This document shows, piece by piece, positions 34,716 through 43,693 of a DNA stretch of 45,501 nt. The position numbers and the translations under genes were made by a program. How positions within the stretch are numbered: position 1 is the first letter of the stretch; each line of letters opens with the position of its first letter. Origin of the DNA: an uncultured Verrucomicrobiota bacterium (lineage in GTDB: Bacteria; Verrucomicrobiota; Kiritimatiellia; Kiritimatiellales; Tichowtungiaceae); assembly GCA_903831085.1 (NCBI GenBank), contig CAIKWE010000002.1, positions 1 to 45,501 on the forward strand, written 5' to 3'. A model generated the notes under the pieces. It was not told the origin of the DNA. It did no database searches and saw only the letters and a program-made list of their open reading frames with translations.

Positions 34716-37082
34716 TTATTTCTTAACAAATTTCTCTGCATACTTGCGGGAAAGGCTCAGCCCTTCTTCGATCTGTGTGAGCGTCATTGTTTTCAAGATT
34801 AGTGCTCGAAATTCTTTTGCTTTTTCGTACCCCTGTTCCGCCGCAATATTCCACCATGCGTAAGCCTGCGGACGGTCCTTAGAGACGCCTGTGCCAGTAG
34901 CATAAGCAACCCCCAGATTGTATTGTGCCGAGGCATTCCCCTGTTCAGCGGACAAGTGATACCACTTCACCGCTTCTTTATCGTCCTGCGGAACGCCTAT
35001 GCCAGTAGCATAAGCAACCCCCAGACAGAATTGCGCCTCTACATTTCCCTGATCAGCGGCAAGACGATACCACCGCACTGCTTCTTTGAAATCCTGCGGA
35101 ACGCCTTTGCCAGCAGCATAAGCGACCCCCAAGTTGTATTGCGCCAAGGCATTCCCCTGTTCAGCGGCAAGATGGAACCACTTCACGGCTTCTTTGAAAT
35201 CCTGCGGAACGCTTTTGCCCTCGTAATAAGCAGCCCCCAGATAGAATTGCGCCTCTACATTTCCCTGATCAGCGGCAAGAAGGAACCACTTCACCGCTTT
35301 TTTGTAATCCTGAGAATTGGATTGCGCGTCTGCCTCGCCCGGCGACAATAACGATTTCAAGCGGTATATGCGCACTCCATTCATAAGACCCGGCGAGGCA
35401 CCCGCCTTTTCCAAAACGTAGTTATCGGCAATATAAGTTTTCAGGGCTTCGAAAATTTCGTGCGCCTCATGTTTTGGATCAGTAAATCCGAACAAATCCG
35501 GCGGTGTTGCATCAATAAAGGTCGGAGGCTTGGACTGTTTTAGATCCGAAAGGAACCGGTTTTGATAGTAAGTACGCAGCCGGCCGGGAAAGATAGCGCG
35601 GTAAGTCGATATGTCCCGCGTGGCAGGGACTGCGGCGAGTGCTACGAATATATCCGGGCGGTATCCCCATATAGCCATCGGCTTATGGCCGTATTTTTCA
35701 GTTAATTTCGAATCTTTCCGCGCAGATTGATGTGCCGCTTGAATCTGTTCCGCCCACGGATACGGATAAGGAAAGGGAGTGCGATTATTTCTAGCCAGAT
35801 GCTGCGGCCAGATCGTTATAAAACCAATGGCAATGCAAAACGCGCCCTCCGCCAAAGTGCGGCGCTTGACCGTCAGCCCGTGCAGGAATTTTTGAATAAT
35901 CTCTCCGCAGAACAAGCCTGTAACAATTGTCTGCACCAGAACAGCGATTAAGAGGTAATGTAAATAATCGCGTCCTGATACAGATACCGACAGTACGGAT
36001 GCGGCCATTCCCGTCAAAAACAATAGAAAAAATATTTTGGCTCGGCTACTGATCAATTGCGGCCGGACAAGGAGAATAGTAATGCCGGTCAATACCAAAG
36101 CGAACAACGGGTAACTGAAAGCTCTGGAGGGAGGGATGATTAACCACCCCAAGATTAGCGGCGGGGTTATGCTGCCTGCCGGCGGAGCCGCCCCTTCAGG
36201 CATCGCCGTGTATGCAATATTCGAGAGAATGTATGACCTGAAGAAATCAGAGAAACTACCCGTGGTCAGCAGGATAATGGACATAACGATCGTGGGGGCG
36301 GCCAAAGCAAGTAGCGAATATCCGGCGTTTTTTATTAACTGCTTAGGGTTTGTATAAATCAGTCCGGCCATAAGAACAGGGGCAAACAAAACCGTAAACG
36401 GCGCGTACTGTATCTTGATCCATGGAAGCCACCCCAGCAGAAGCATGCTGATCCATGCATACCGGAGTTTCCCACCGACCATCCAGCGGATCCCATAATA
36501 CCACGCTCCGGCGAGTACGGCGTTAGGAAGGTGTTCGCTTGAATAATGCAGCCAGTCCGGGTGTGAGGAATAAACCGAAAACACAACGCCGGCGCAGGTA
36601 AAAAGACGGCTTAACGCCTCTGTTGTGACTAGGCGCAAAGAAAGGTAGACAAATGTCCATTGTGTTATCAGGCAGATCAGGCCGGCTGTCCGGGCAGTAT
36701 GACAATCAAGAGGCAGCCCCATAAGGTTAAAAACATTTAATAGCCAAGACATAAAAGGACCAACGGTACCGTTGTCTACGCTCCGCCACGGAACCCAATC
36801 GACTTGAAACTTGATGGCACTAGCCAGTGCTTGCGCTTCGTCTGTGTTGAGGTAGCTACTGATGTAAAAGAGGGAGAGCCGACGCAACACGAGACACAGC
36901 GCCATGACGCTTATGAATGTAGCGGGGTGCCGAAAGAATCCAAGCGTCCGGCTGTTAGCTCCGGCGGCCGTTTGTTCCCCCAGCGCAAGAAAGCAAAAGA
37001 CGATCAGCGTTGGGATCAGAAAAGAGCATATGCTTTCGTAGGTGGAACTATTCTGTAAAAGCCATCTAGCTAGCAGCGGCAT
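34716..37082 (-). CDS. GT-C-type membrane glycosyltransferase-like protein with five Sel1 repeats
   Basis: 788 residues from ATG 37082, which follows AAGGA 8 bases upstream. The N-terminal 400 residues are polytopic (VLRRLSLFYISSYLNTDEAQALA is GT39/PMT-like, with an acidic residue in loop 1). A soluble middle, DYKKAVKWF onward, is built of tandem 36-residue Sel1 units: AVKWFHLAAEQGNALAQYNL, then GVAYAAGKGVPQ, and so on. Five units are clear; the last, DRPQAYAWW, is degenerate. The end LSRKYAEKFVKK nearly matches the neighbour's LSLEYAEKYIKK. Sel1 repeats bind proteins in bacterial assembly systems, so a complex with a partner is likely. Fusion of GT-C and Sel1 in two adjacent genes is unusual. 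Function inferred from layout only. Confidence 0.75.
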   Translation of the reverse strand: MPLLARWLLQNSSTYESICSFLIPTLIVFCFLALGEQTAAGANSRTLGFFRHPATFISVMALCLVLRRLSLFYISSYLNTDEAQALASAIKFQVDWVPWRSVDNGTVGPFMSWLLNVFNLMGLPLDCHTARTAGLICLITQWTFVYLSLRLVTTEALSRLFTCAGVVFSVYSSHPDWLHYSSEHLPNAVLAGAWYYGIRWMVGGKLRYAWISMLLLGWLPWIKIQYAPFTVLFAPVLMAGLIYTNPKQLIKNAGYSLLALAAPTIVMSIILLTTGSFSDFFRSYILSNIAYTAMPEGAAPPAGSITPPLILGWLIIPPSRAFSYPLFALVLTGITILLVRPQLISSRAKIFFLLFLTGMAASVLSVSVSGRDYLHYLLIAVLVQTIVTGLFCGEIIQKFLHGLTVKRRTLAEGAFCIAIGFITIWPQHLARNNRTPFPYPYPWAEQIQAAHQSARKDSKLTEKYGHKPMAIWGYRPDIFVALAAVPATRDISTYRAIFPGRLRTYYQNRFLSDLKQSKPPTFIDATPPDLFGFTDPKHEAHEIFEALKTYIADNYVLEKAGASPGLMNGVRIYRLKSLLSPGEADAQSNSQDYKKAVKWFLLAADQGNVEAQFYLGAAYYEGKSVPQDFKEAVKWFHLAAEQGNALAQYNLGVAYAAGKGVPQDFKEAVRWYRLAADQGNVEAQFCLGVAYATGIGVPQDDKEAVKWYHLSAEQGNASAQYNLGVAYATGTGVSKDRPQAYAWWNIAAEQGYEKAKEFRALILKTMTLTQIEEGLSLSRKYAEKFVKK
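34859..35303 (-). repeat. 108-bp tandem DNA repeats encoding Sel1 units
   Basis: The marker CCTGCGGAACGC, read on the plus strand, recurs at 34985, 35093 and 35201, exactly 108 bp (36 codons) apart. Units remain nearly identical at the DNA level, a sign of recent duplication or gene conversion, and may vary in number between strains. Confidence 0.85.
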
Positions 37083-37143
37083 TACATAATCCTTACTGAA
37101 TTTTGAATCAAGACCACCAGAGCCGGAACCAAAACACGAGGGC

Positions 37144-37219
37144 TGGTGGCGGGACTCGGAATCGAACCGAGGACACAGGGATTTTCAGTCCCTTGCTCTA
37201 CCAACTGAGCTATCCCGCC
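37144..37219 (-). tRNA. tRNA-Phe (anticodon GAA), CCA encoded
   Basis: On the minus strand the acceptor strands GGCGGGA and TCCCGCC pair perfectly. The D-arm is GCTCAGTTGGTAGAGC. The anticodon stem AGGGA/TCCCT closes CTGAAAA (anticodon GAA). The T-arm is CTCGG-TTCGATT-CCGAG. Genomic CCA follows discriminator A at 37147. It lies 61 bases upstream of the membrane glycosyltransferase gene on the same strand. Confidence 0.96.
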
Positions 37220-37328
37220 GCCGTAAAAAAGAAGGGCGCATTGTACGGAAAAGACCCATGATGTCAAACGAAACGGTTCGCCGCCTTTCCACTTGTTTCA
37301 CACCGCGAGCCCCTTTACTCTTCCGCCC

Positions 37329-38261
37329 ATGTATGTGCTCAACAGCCTGATGCCCGTTTTTCTAATCATCGTGCTCGGCAAACTGCTTTGCCGCACCGGG
37401 TTTTTTTCGGACGATCTCGTCAAAGGGATCAATCAGCTCACCTACTGGGTCGCCCTGCCCGCCCTGCTCTTTTCGGAAATCTCCGGCGCCGTTTTCGATG
37501 TCGGCGAAGTCCGCCGCATCACCCTGATGCTGATCTGCGCCACTCTGATCGCTTTTTTGCTCGGCTATCTGGCGGCGCGCCTGCTGCGTCTCCCGCACCG
37601 CTCGCTCGGAGCTTTCGTGCAGGGCTGTGGACGCGCCAACAACGCTTTCGTCGGCCTGCCCATTATCATCTACGCCCTGGCGGGAACCTTTCCGAATGTG
37701 AAAGCTCTTGCCACCGTCGCATTGGGGCCCGCCATTATCTTTTACAACTTTTCCTCCATCGTCATCCTTCTTGCTCACGGCGAAAAGCAGCACAAGGGCG
37801 CGGCGGCTGTCGGCGTGTTTATCAAACAGCTGCTGCTCAATCCCATGATCATCGCCTGCGTCGCCGGACTGCTCGTCAATTCTGTCGGCTTCACCTTGCC
37901 GCTGATATTCGCGCGCACTTTCGCGGCGCTGGGGCAGTCGGCGCTTCCACTCGCGTTGCTGTGTATCGGGTCCTCTCTAACCTTTGAAAAAACGCCAGCC
38001 GCGGCGTCGCCCGCGCTGATCGCCTCGCTCATCAAAGTATTTGTCCTGCCGGCTATCGGCTTCCTGATCGCACGACTCTGGGGCGTCTCCGGCACGGAGC
38101 TGAAAATTCTGCTCATCTACCTGGCCTGCCCGACCGCCAGCGCAAGCTACGTTCTCGCCGATATGTTCGGCAGCGATGCCCCGCTCGCCGGGCGCATCAT
38201 CGTTGTCAGCACCGTGCTTTCCGCCATTCCGCTGAGTATCATCGTTGCCTTTGGAGGTTAA
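37329..38261 (+). CDS. AEC-family (auxin efflux carrier type) transporter
   Basis: A 310-residue membrane protein with about ten helices. It opens MYVLNSLMPVFLIIVLGKLL, typical of the bacterial AEC/MleP-like family, with LTYWVALPALLFSEI, the GRANNAFVGLPI motif and FNFSSIVIL in TM5. Relatives export or import organic anions such as malate or malonate. ATG 37329 is chosen over 37293, whose leader (MFHTASPFTLPP) does not fit the family. GGAGG at its 3' end serves the next gene (aldo/keto reductase), so the two are coupled. Confidence 0.88.
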   Translation: MYVLNSLMPVFLIIVLGKLLCRTGFFSDDLVKGINQLTYWVALPALLFSEISGAVFDVGEVRRITLMLICATLIAFLLGYLAARLLRLPHRSLGAFVQGCGRANNAFVGLPIIIYALAGTFPNVKALATVALGPAIIFYNFSSIVILLAHGEKQHKGAAAVGVFIKQLLLNPMIIACVAGLLVNSVGFTLPLIFARTFAALGQSALPLALLCIGSSLTFEKTPAAASPALIASLIKVFVLPAIGFLIARLWGVSGTELKILLIYLACPTASASYVLADMFGSDAPLAGRIIVVSTVLSAIPLSIIVAFGG

Positions 38262-38264
38262 ATC

Positions 38265-39452
38265 ATGCGTATACCGAAACGGCGTTTTGGAAAAACCGAA
38301 TTGCAGCTGTCCGTTCTCACCTGCGGCGGCATGCGTTACCAGCAATCGTGGCAGGACGATGAAGCCGCCCGCGCATCGGTCACGGAAGAGAGCCAGAAAA
38401 ACGTCGAAGCCTGCGTCCGCTACGCGCTCGACCTCGGCATCAACCACATCGAAACCGCCCGCGGCTACGGCACCTCCGAATACCAGCTCGGGAAATTCCT
38501 CCGGTCACTGCCGCGCGACAAAATGATCGTTCAGACCAAGGTCGGCCCCAAAGACACTCCGGCTGAATTTCTTGAGGCCTTTGAGATTTCGATGGCGGCG
38601 CTGAAACTCGACCATGTCGATCTGCTCGCCATCCACGGCATCAACAACGAAGAGACTCTTCAGCAGGCGCTGAAATGCATGCCCGCAGCGCAACAACTCA
38701 AAAAAGAAGGCCGCTGCCGCCACATCGGTTTTTCAACCCATGGCGCGCCGGATATCGTCGTCAAAGCGATCGAGACCGGCCTCTTTGAATACGTCAACCT
38801 GCATTGGTACTTCGTTTACCACCCGATCAACTGGGTTTCTGTCCAGGCCGCGACCAAACTCGACATGGGCGTTTTCATCATCAGCCCGTGCGACAAAGGC
38901 GGCAAACTTTACGAACCGCCGCCCAAGCTCATCGACCTCTGCCAGCCGCTCACGCCCATGCAGTTTAACGATCTCTACTGCCTGCGCCGTCCGGAAGTTC
39001 ACACGCTTTCTATCGGCGCGTCCCGCCCCTCCGACTTCGTCGAACACGTCACCACCGTCGGCAATATGGAAGAAAAGTTTCCGATGGTTGGAAAAATTGA
39101 AGGGAGAATTTTCCAATCATTGGAAAAAACGCTCGGCGCCGACTGGACGCACCACTGGCACGAAGGGCTTCCGCGGTGGCAGGACACGCCCGGTGAAATC
39201 AACATTCCGGAAATCCTGCGCCTCTGGACCTACGCCAAAGGGCTCGACATGATTGCCTTCGGCAAAATGCGCTACAACCTCATGGGCAACGCCGGACACT
39301 GGTTCGGCGGACTGCCAGCCGCGGACTTTAAAGACGAAGCCCTCAAGCCGGTTCTCGCAAAGAGCCGCTTCGCCGATCGTATTCCTGAAATCCTGCGTGA
39401 GGCCCACGCCCTGCTCTACGACGAACCAAAAAAACGACTTTCAGAATCATAA
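38265..39452 (+). CDS. Aldo/keto reductase family oxidoreductase
   Basis: 395 residues, with an NAD(P)H-dependent TIM-barrel. [22 protein letters not shown] is the AKR start, [20 protein letters not shown] holds the Tyr, MIVQTKVGP the Lys strand and [10 protein letters not shown] the His region. The Asp of the usual D-Y-K-H tetrad appears as Glu (IETARGYG), and the C-terminal third (residues 270-395) is longer than in simple AKRs, with no visible 4Fe-4S motif. The substrate is unknown. GGAGG 9 bases upstream lies in the AEC gene, so it is one operon with the AEC transporter and probably ppnP. Two palindrome copies lie in frame at 39078 and 39109. Confidence 0.88.
   Translation: MRIPKRRFGKTELQLSVLTCGGMRYQQSWQDDEAARASVTEESQKNVEACVRYALDLGINHIETARGYGTSEYQLGKFLRSLPRDKMIVQTKVGPKDTPAEFLEAFEISMAALKLDHVDLLAIHGINNEETLQQALKCMPAAQQLKKEGRCRHIGFSTHGAPDIVVKAIETGLFEYVNLHWYFVYHPINWVSVQAATKLDMGVFIISPCDKGGKLYEPPPKLIDLCQPLTPMQFNDLYCLRRPEVHTLSIGASRPSDFVEHVTTVGNMEEKFPMVGKIEGRIFQSLEKTLGADWTHHWHEGLPRWQDTPGEINIPEILRLWTYAKGLDMIAFGKMRYNLMGNAGHWFGGLPAADFKDEALKPVLAKSRFADRIPEILREAHALLYDEPKKRLSES
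39078..39127. repeat. Pair of dispersed palindromes inside the aldo/keto reductase gene
   Basis: TTTCCGA-TGG-TTGGAAA (39078-39094, one mismatch) and TTTTCCAA-TCA-TTGGAAAA (39109-39127, 8-bp perfect arms). Centres are 32 bp apart. They code for FPMVGK and FQSLEK. Confidence 0.8.
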
Positions 39453-39469
39453 ACATCAAGGAGAAGCTC

Positions 39470-39784
39470 ATGTCTGAATTTAAAAACGTAACCGTAGTGA
39501 AAAAAGCGAATGTCTATTTTGACGGCAAAGTCACCAGCCGCACCGTCCTGTTTGCCGACGGCACCAAGAAAACTCTCGGCATCATGATGCCCGGCGACTA
39601 TGAATTCGGCACCGAAGCCGCGGAAATCATGGAAATGCTCGGCGGCGAGATGGACGTGCTGCTCCCCGGTTCCAAGGATTGGAAAACTTTCAAGGCGGGC
39701 GAGTCCTATCAGGTTCCAGCCAACAGCAAGTTTAAGCTCAAGGTTCCTGTCGTCGCCGACTACTGCTGCTCCTACCTCAAGTAA
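39470..39784 (+). CDS. ppnP: Pyrimidine/purine nucleoside phosphorylase PpnP
   Basis: At 104 residues it matches the PpnP/YaiE (DUF1255) cupin family, which splits many nucleosides with phosphate to base plus ribose-1-phosphate. The chain runs [21 protein letters not shown], then [24 protein letters not shown], then the cupin end [16 protein letters not shown]...[14 protein letters not shown] lies 6 bases before the ATG. It follows the aldo/keto reductase by 17 bases, as the third gene of that operon. A 31-base hairpin follows its stop. Confidence 0.92.
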   Translation: MSEFKNVTVVKKANVYFDGKVTSRTVLFADGTKKTLGIMMPGDYEFGTEAAEIMEMLGGEMDVLLPGSKDWKTFKAGESYQVPANSKFKLKVPVVADYCCSYLK

Positions 39785-39785
39785 A

Positions 39786-39816
39786 GGTAGGGCGCTTTCG
39801 CCGAAAGCGCCCTACC
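39786..39816. terminator. Large hairpin between convergent genes (REP-like)
   Basis: GGTAGGGCGCTTTC, GCC, GAAAGCGCCCTACC: a 14-bp perfect stem with a 3-base loop. A second, weaker arm set GAGCC...GGGCTC follows at 39819-39835, and GGTAGGG is repeated inverted near 39852. There is no T-run. It lies between convergent ppnP and the lipoprotein gene, so it may stop transcription both ways or be a REP element. Confidence 0.7.
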
Positions 39817-39847
39817 GAGAGCCTGGGGCGGGCTCGGCGAGACGTCC

Positions 39848-41905
39848 CTACCTCGCCGGAACAAACTCAAAGCCGGAGAAGGTCAAATCCACCGGCGCGG
39901 GTTTACGTTCGTCGCCGAAGCGGATCACCAGCTCTGTGACGTTTTCCAGCCCCGGCGTTCCAGGCATTGGAATCCGGATCGTCTGCTCGGAATCCGTGAC
40001 ATCGAAGCGGGTGAAAATTTCATTTTGAAACACGGTCGGCCCGCCGGTCAGAGTTATTACGGCCTTCAGCGGCTTGGCCGAACGGTAGCGAATCAGTAGT
40101 GCACCGTTCGACAGGCTCACCGCCTTCGGCAGTTTGACGGTGATCGCACTGTTGCGTACCGCGTCAGCGCAAATCCGGAATCCATTGCGCCAGTGCCGCG
40201 ATTCCAATTGATCGCCGACCGGGCTCCATGAAATCCATTGCGCGCCGCCACTCAGTAAATCAACCGCAACCGACTCGCCGCCCTGAACTTTGGAGAGCGA
40301 AGTCACGCCCTGCCACGTCAAGTAGCGCTGCATATTTTCTTCGGCGGAACCGATGCCGCCGAGAATCAGAGCCAGCGTATGCGCCGTGGTTTGGAATTTG
40401 ATCACTTCGTCTTTGGTTGTGTTATAGCCTTCCCACGAACCGTGATCGGTGAAAAGTCGGCTGATGGTTTTCCAATGTTTGGAAAGAAACGCTTCGATCT
40501 TGTCCGGCTCAATCGAATAGGCAACGCCGAGCGTGTAAAGCGACGGTGCGTCGGTGATGCGAGCCTGATCGGTCACCGCGACATCCGGAATGCCGATGTC
40601 GCCGGTGTATTCCACGCCCTTGCCGCTGTACGCCTCGCTCAGGAAGCCGGGCAGTTTATGCCGGGTCGAAAAATCGAGTTCGATATCCACCGAGTTTTCC
40701 AGATTTTCGCGCCAGCCCGGCGCATCCAGCTCCTGCATAAAAAGCGAAAGCCCCAGCGACTGAAACGACGAGCCGTGCCACGTCGCCAGCGTGTAGAGAT
40801 CGCGCCCGTCCGCCATGCGATACGGTTTGATTTTAAAGCCGCTATTCCTGATCGCATCCGCCGACAGGTCGAAACGCTGCACCACAAACAAAAGCGGACC
40901 GCGGAACTCGTTCACAAAATAATCCATGTGGCCGATGATCCATTTGCCGTTGCTGTCCTCCCAGCCGGTGAAGCGGTCGTGCGTCGCGTTCCAGCCGAAC
41001 GTAAACGATCCCGTTTTTTCGTCGTAGAGATAGCGGTAACCTTCCTCCTGCCGCGCGATAAACCGCTCCAGCTTTTCACACAGCGCAACCGCCGCCGGAT
41101 CATCCTTCAGTGTCGAATGGCGTAGCGCGCCGAAGGCTTTAGCCGCTGACGCCGTCAGGTTGGCGTTGTCGCCGAAAATAATCTGCACCACCCGCGTATC
41201 CAGCACCGCCATAATTTTCGCGCAGAGGTTGCTCTCGGCGAACGGCGCCAATTCGCCAGTGAAAAATTTGTCGCCGTATTCCCCTTTGCGCGGAATTTTG
41301 GCGAACGAGCCGTCTTGCTGAGGAAGAATCCATTTGCGGGCAACCAGCGCACTCCAAATTTGAGCCGCCTGCTCTTCGCCGAACGCATCAATAAAATTCT
41401 GCTTCTCCACTTCCTCGCTCAGTGGCCCCATGCGCCCGGTCTTTTCCAACCCTAGGAAATTTCCGAGCAGTCCTTTGGCGCCAACTTTCGGATCGTTTTG
41501 ATCGGACAGCAGACTCGACGTCATTAGTTCAAGCTGACTCAACGCCTCCTCGCGCGAAATATACGGATTGTCCGCATAGCCCGCCGCGATATTGGCCAGC
41601 ACTTCCAGCCGCTCGCCGATCGCGGTCAGTTGCGTGAATGAACGGAGATAAAGTCCGCGCTCCGAATCCTGATTCCAACCTTCTACAGGATAACCGGAAA
41701 CCGGATCAACCAGCCCGTGCTCTGGGTTCAGATAACCCATTGCATTGGCCAGTAGCCGTTGCATGTTTTCGTGTTCCGGATTCACCAGCGGAAAATGAAA
41801 CGCATCCGGCAACTCCGAAACCACCGTCACTTCCGGCGGCGGAACATGCGCGCACCCCGCGCCCAGCAAAATTCCCAAACCTACAGCAAAAATTGTTTTT
41901 TTCAT
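39848..41905 (-). CDS. Secreted lipoprotein, putative (alpha/alpha)-barrel glycan-active protein
   Basis: About 685 residues from ATG 41905, with GGAG 9 bases upstream. The signal peptide ends at lipobox LGAGC. The middle (about 290-480) has FVNEFRGPLLFVVQRF, WHGSSFQSLGLSLFMQELDA, GFLSEAYSGKGVEYTGDIG and DAPSLYTLGVAY. These are spaced like the PF10091 glucoamylase-like domain (relatives include GH144 endo-beta-1,2-glucanase and the middle of cyclic glucan synthase), as I recall it; the similarity is weak. The C-terminal 150 residues form a beta-rich module with carbohydrate-binding character (VKLPKAVSLSNGALLIRY). GH8 and a GH94-like fragment nearby support a glucan role. Palindromes lie inside at 40469 and 41443. 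Activity unproven. Confidence 0.6.
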   Translation of the reverse strand: MKKTIFAVGLGILLGAGCAHVPPPEVTVVSELPDAFHFPLVNPEHENMQRLLANAMGYLNPEHGLVDPVSGYPVEGWNQDSERGLYLRSFTQLTAIGERLEVLANIAAGYADNPYISREEALSQLELMTSSLLSDQNDPKVGAKGLLGNFLGLEKTGRMGPLSEEVEKQNFIDAFGEEQAAQIWSALVARKWILPQQDGSFAKIPRKGEYGDKFFTGELAPFAESNLCAKIMAVLDTRVVQIIFGDNANLTASAAKAFGALRHSTLKDDPAAVALCEKLERFIARQEEGYRYLYDEKTGSFTFGWNATHDRFTGWEDSNGKWIIGHMDYFVNEFRGPLLFVVQRFDLSADAIRNSGFKIKPYRMADGRDLYTLATWHGSSFQSLGLSLFMQELDAPGWRENLENSVDIELDFSTRHKLPGFLSEAYSGKGVEYTGDIGIPDVAVTDQARITDAPSLYTLGVAYSIEPDKIEAFLSKHWKTISRLFTDHGSWEGYNTTKDEVIKFQTTAHTLALILGGIGSAEENMQRYLTWQGVTSLSKVQGGESVAVDLLSGGAQWISWSPVGDQLESRHWRNGFRICADAVRNSAITVKLPKAVSLSNGALLIRYRSAKPLKAVITLTGGPTVFQNEIFTRFDVTDSEQTIRIPMPGTPGLENVTELVIRFGDERKPAPVDLTFSGFEFVPAR
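40469..40485. repeat. Dispersed palindrome TTTCCAA-TGT-TTGGAAA in the lipoprotein gene
   Basis: A perfect consensus copy inside coding sequence (minus-strand codons around KHWKTIS). Confidence 0.85.
41443..41459. repeat. Dispersed palindrome, variant TTTCCAA-CCC-TAGGAAA
   Basis: One arm change from consensus, inside the lipoprotein gene; minus-strand codons around FLGLEKTG. GGAAATTTCC overlaps its right edge. Confidence 0.65.
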
Positions 41906-42028
41906 CGCAGGACACTCTACCACCTCTCCCGCCGGATTCAGCTCAAATCCGCATGGCCTGTTTTTTGGCTGGGAAAGATTTCCTGCGGCTGTTACCGTCC
42001 GGTTCTTGAAAAATGGGGGTATGGCGAG

Positions 42029-43624
42029 ATGGAAATGAACTCTCCGGACACCGGAAAAGAAGTTTCAAAAGAGTTAAAAGAAGCGCTTATTATGCTCGGG
42101 CGCGGAATGGGAATTGTTTCGGCCTACGGACAAACCCATCCGGCGGTCAATCAGATTATCGACCAGGTCTTCGTTGCATTTCAACAGGCGATGCAACATA
42201 CGCCGTCGATTTCCATCGGAACATTTAACGGGAAGATGGCCATAAACGACGAACCGTTCGTCTTCAAGGATGCGCCGATCCGCGCAATCGAAAAAAAGCT
42301 GCTCACCCTGAAGATTTCGCACCTCGAAATCAAACAGCATATTCCCCATTTCGAAATCAAACATCTTCTCCTCGCGCTCTGTGCAAACAAGGAGCAACAA
42401 ATGAAGGACGCGCTGGCCAGCGCGGAACTCGAGTATATTAAACTGACAGAGGTCAAATATGTGGCCCTGCACGAAGGCGAAACCAAAGTAGCCAAGGATG
42501 CGATATCCGGTGGCTATAAGGAGGGGGAGAAGTATGAGATATCCGGCAGCAGCATAGGAATGCCGGGTGCCAGCCGCGAGGAAGTGTCGGGTATGCAGGT
42601 CGCACAATTTGCGGCCTTTTTGAAAGGCAGTTCCAGCGGTGAAGCGGTGTCACCCGAGGTGAGGAAGTTGCTTTCCGACCCGGAAAAATTTGCGGACATG
42701 ATTATGCAGCTGGCAACGATGGGAAGAGCTTCTGCGGGGGAAACCGAAGGCGAAAACGAGAGCGAAAGACTGTCCAAAATTGTGCTCGGCTGCCTGCATC
42801 GAACTCAGGAGGGTCTGAGCAAGGAATCCGAATTTGAGTCCGCTCGGGGTAAAGCCGCGCTGGCCAGAACCATGCTCCAGATCGAAAAAAGCGTGCTCGA
42901 CCGGATTAGCAACTCTCCGGGCGCTAAAGAAGCGAAACCCGACCGGCGCATTCGGGAAAGTCTCCGCGAAATGGAACAAAAGCGGCAGATCGATGTGCTG
43001 TCCGCCCAAGTCACAGAACAGCAGGAAAAGAAGACCAAGGCGGAAAAGAAACTCATCGCATTTATTAAAAAACACGGGGTGGAAAAAGTCCGCGCACATC
43101 TAGCTGAATCCGGCATGTCATTTCAGGAACAGCAGCGGCTGATTATGGAGAGCGGCGGCACCCTGCCGGGCGGCGGAAAAGAAGACGCGCATCTCATCAA
43201 AACCGCTCTTGAACAGCTCGACAGCCTCATCCAGGCAACGGATTCTGAACAAGCTCAGGCCGCTGTCGAAGAGGCCCGGCGCGGAATCAACACCTTCAAC
43301 CTGCAGGTGGGATCGCAGATTGAAAAAATAGAAAGGGAGTTTCAGCAGAGCCTGCGGAAAAAGACTCCTGAGGAACGTGTAAAACTGCTGCTGGAAATTT
43401 CCAAACTGACGCTTTCGCTGATGCAGCCGCTGACTGTGATTAACGGCTCCATCGAGGCCGCGATCTCGACAACGAACGATGCTCTCCGCAAAGATCTTCT
43501 GGAGATGGCCTATGAAAGCGGTCAAAGCATGGATGCCATGACCAAGCGGATGATCGCTCTGGTCGGCTATCCGGAACTGAGCCAAGCGGATGGTCACCTC
43601 AACGAATGGAGAGACTCGATGTAA
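42029..43624 (+). CDS. Coiled-coil signalling-like protein with a HisKA-like end lacking the His
   Basis: The product is 531 residues from ATG 42029 (or 42035); the open frame extends upstream but over the opposite gene. Residues about 10-120 match an N-terminal domain seen in some delta-proteobacterial HD/GAF signalling proteins (YGQTHPAVNQIIDQVFVAF...NGKMAINDEPF). A long charged, helical centre follows (REMEQKRQIDVLSAQVTEQQ, KKTKAEKKLIAFIKKHG). The C-terminus LLEISKLTLSLMQPLTVINGSIEAAI resembles a histidine-kinase H-box and X-region (HELRQPLTVI), but the phospho-His is Leu and no ATPase domain follows. It is probably a scaffold or sensor. Family not securely known. Not in an operon with its neighbours. 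Confidence 0.55.
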   Translation: MEMNSPDTGKEVSKELKEALIMLGRGMGIVSAYGQTHPAVNQIIDQVFVAFQQAMQHTPSISIGTFNGKMAINDEPFVFKDAPIRAIEKKLLTLKISHLEIKQHIPHFEIKHLLLALCANKEQQMKDALASAELEYIKLTEVKYVALHEGETKVAKDAISGGYKEGEKYEISGSSIGMPGASREEVSGMQVAQFAAFLKGSSSGEAVSPEVRKLLSDPEKFADMIMQLATMGRASAGETEGENESERLSKIVLGCLHRTQEGLSKESEFESARGKAALARTMLQIEKSVLDRISNSPGAKEAKPDRRIRESLREMEQKRQIDVLSAQVTEQQEKKTKAEKKLIAFIKKHGVEKVRAHLAESGMSFQEQQRLIMESGGTLPGGGKEDAHLIKTALEQLDSLIQATDSEQAQAAVEEARRGINTFNLQVGSQIEKIEREFQQSLRKKTPEERVKLLLEISKLTLSLMQPLTVINGSIEAAISTTNDALRKDLLEMAYESGQSMDAMTKRMIALVGYPELSQADGHLNEWRDSM

Positions 43625-43668
43625 CGCCGCGCTCCGGCATCCGCTCCTCTCCTCTGAACTGGGCGGGC

Positions 43669-43683
43669 TTCCAATGTCTGGAA
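43669..43683. repeat. Dispersed palindrome, variant TTCCAA-TGT-CTGGAA
   Basis: One arm change. It lies between the convergent coiled-coil and GH8 genes, 11 bases from the GH8 stop. Confidence 0.75.
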
Positions 43684-43693
43684 AGGTCTTCGG

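Noticed and set aside
34859..35303. CRISPR-like array (regular repeats)
   Set aside because: Period is exactly 108 bp, in frame, and encodes Sel1 units; there are no unique spacers and no cas genes.
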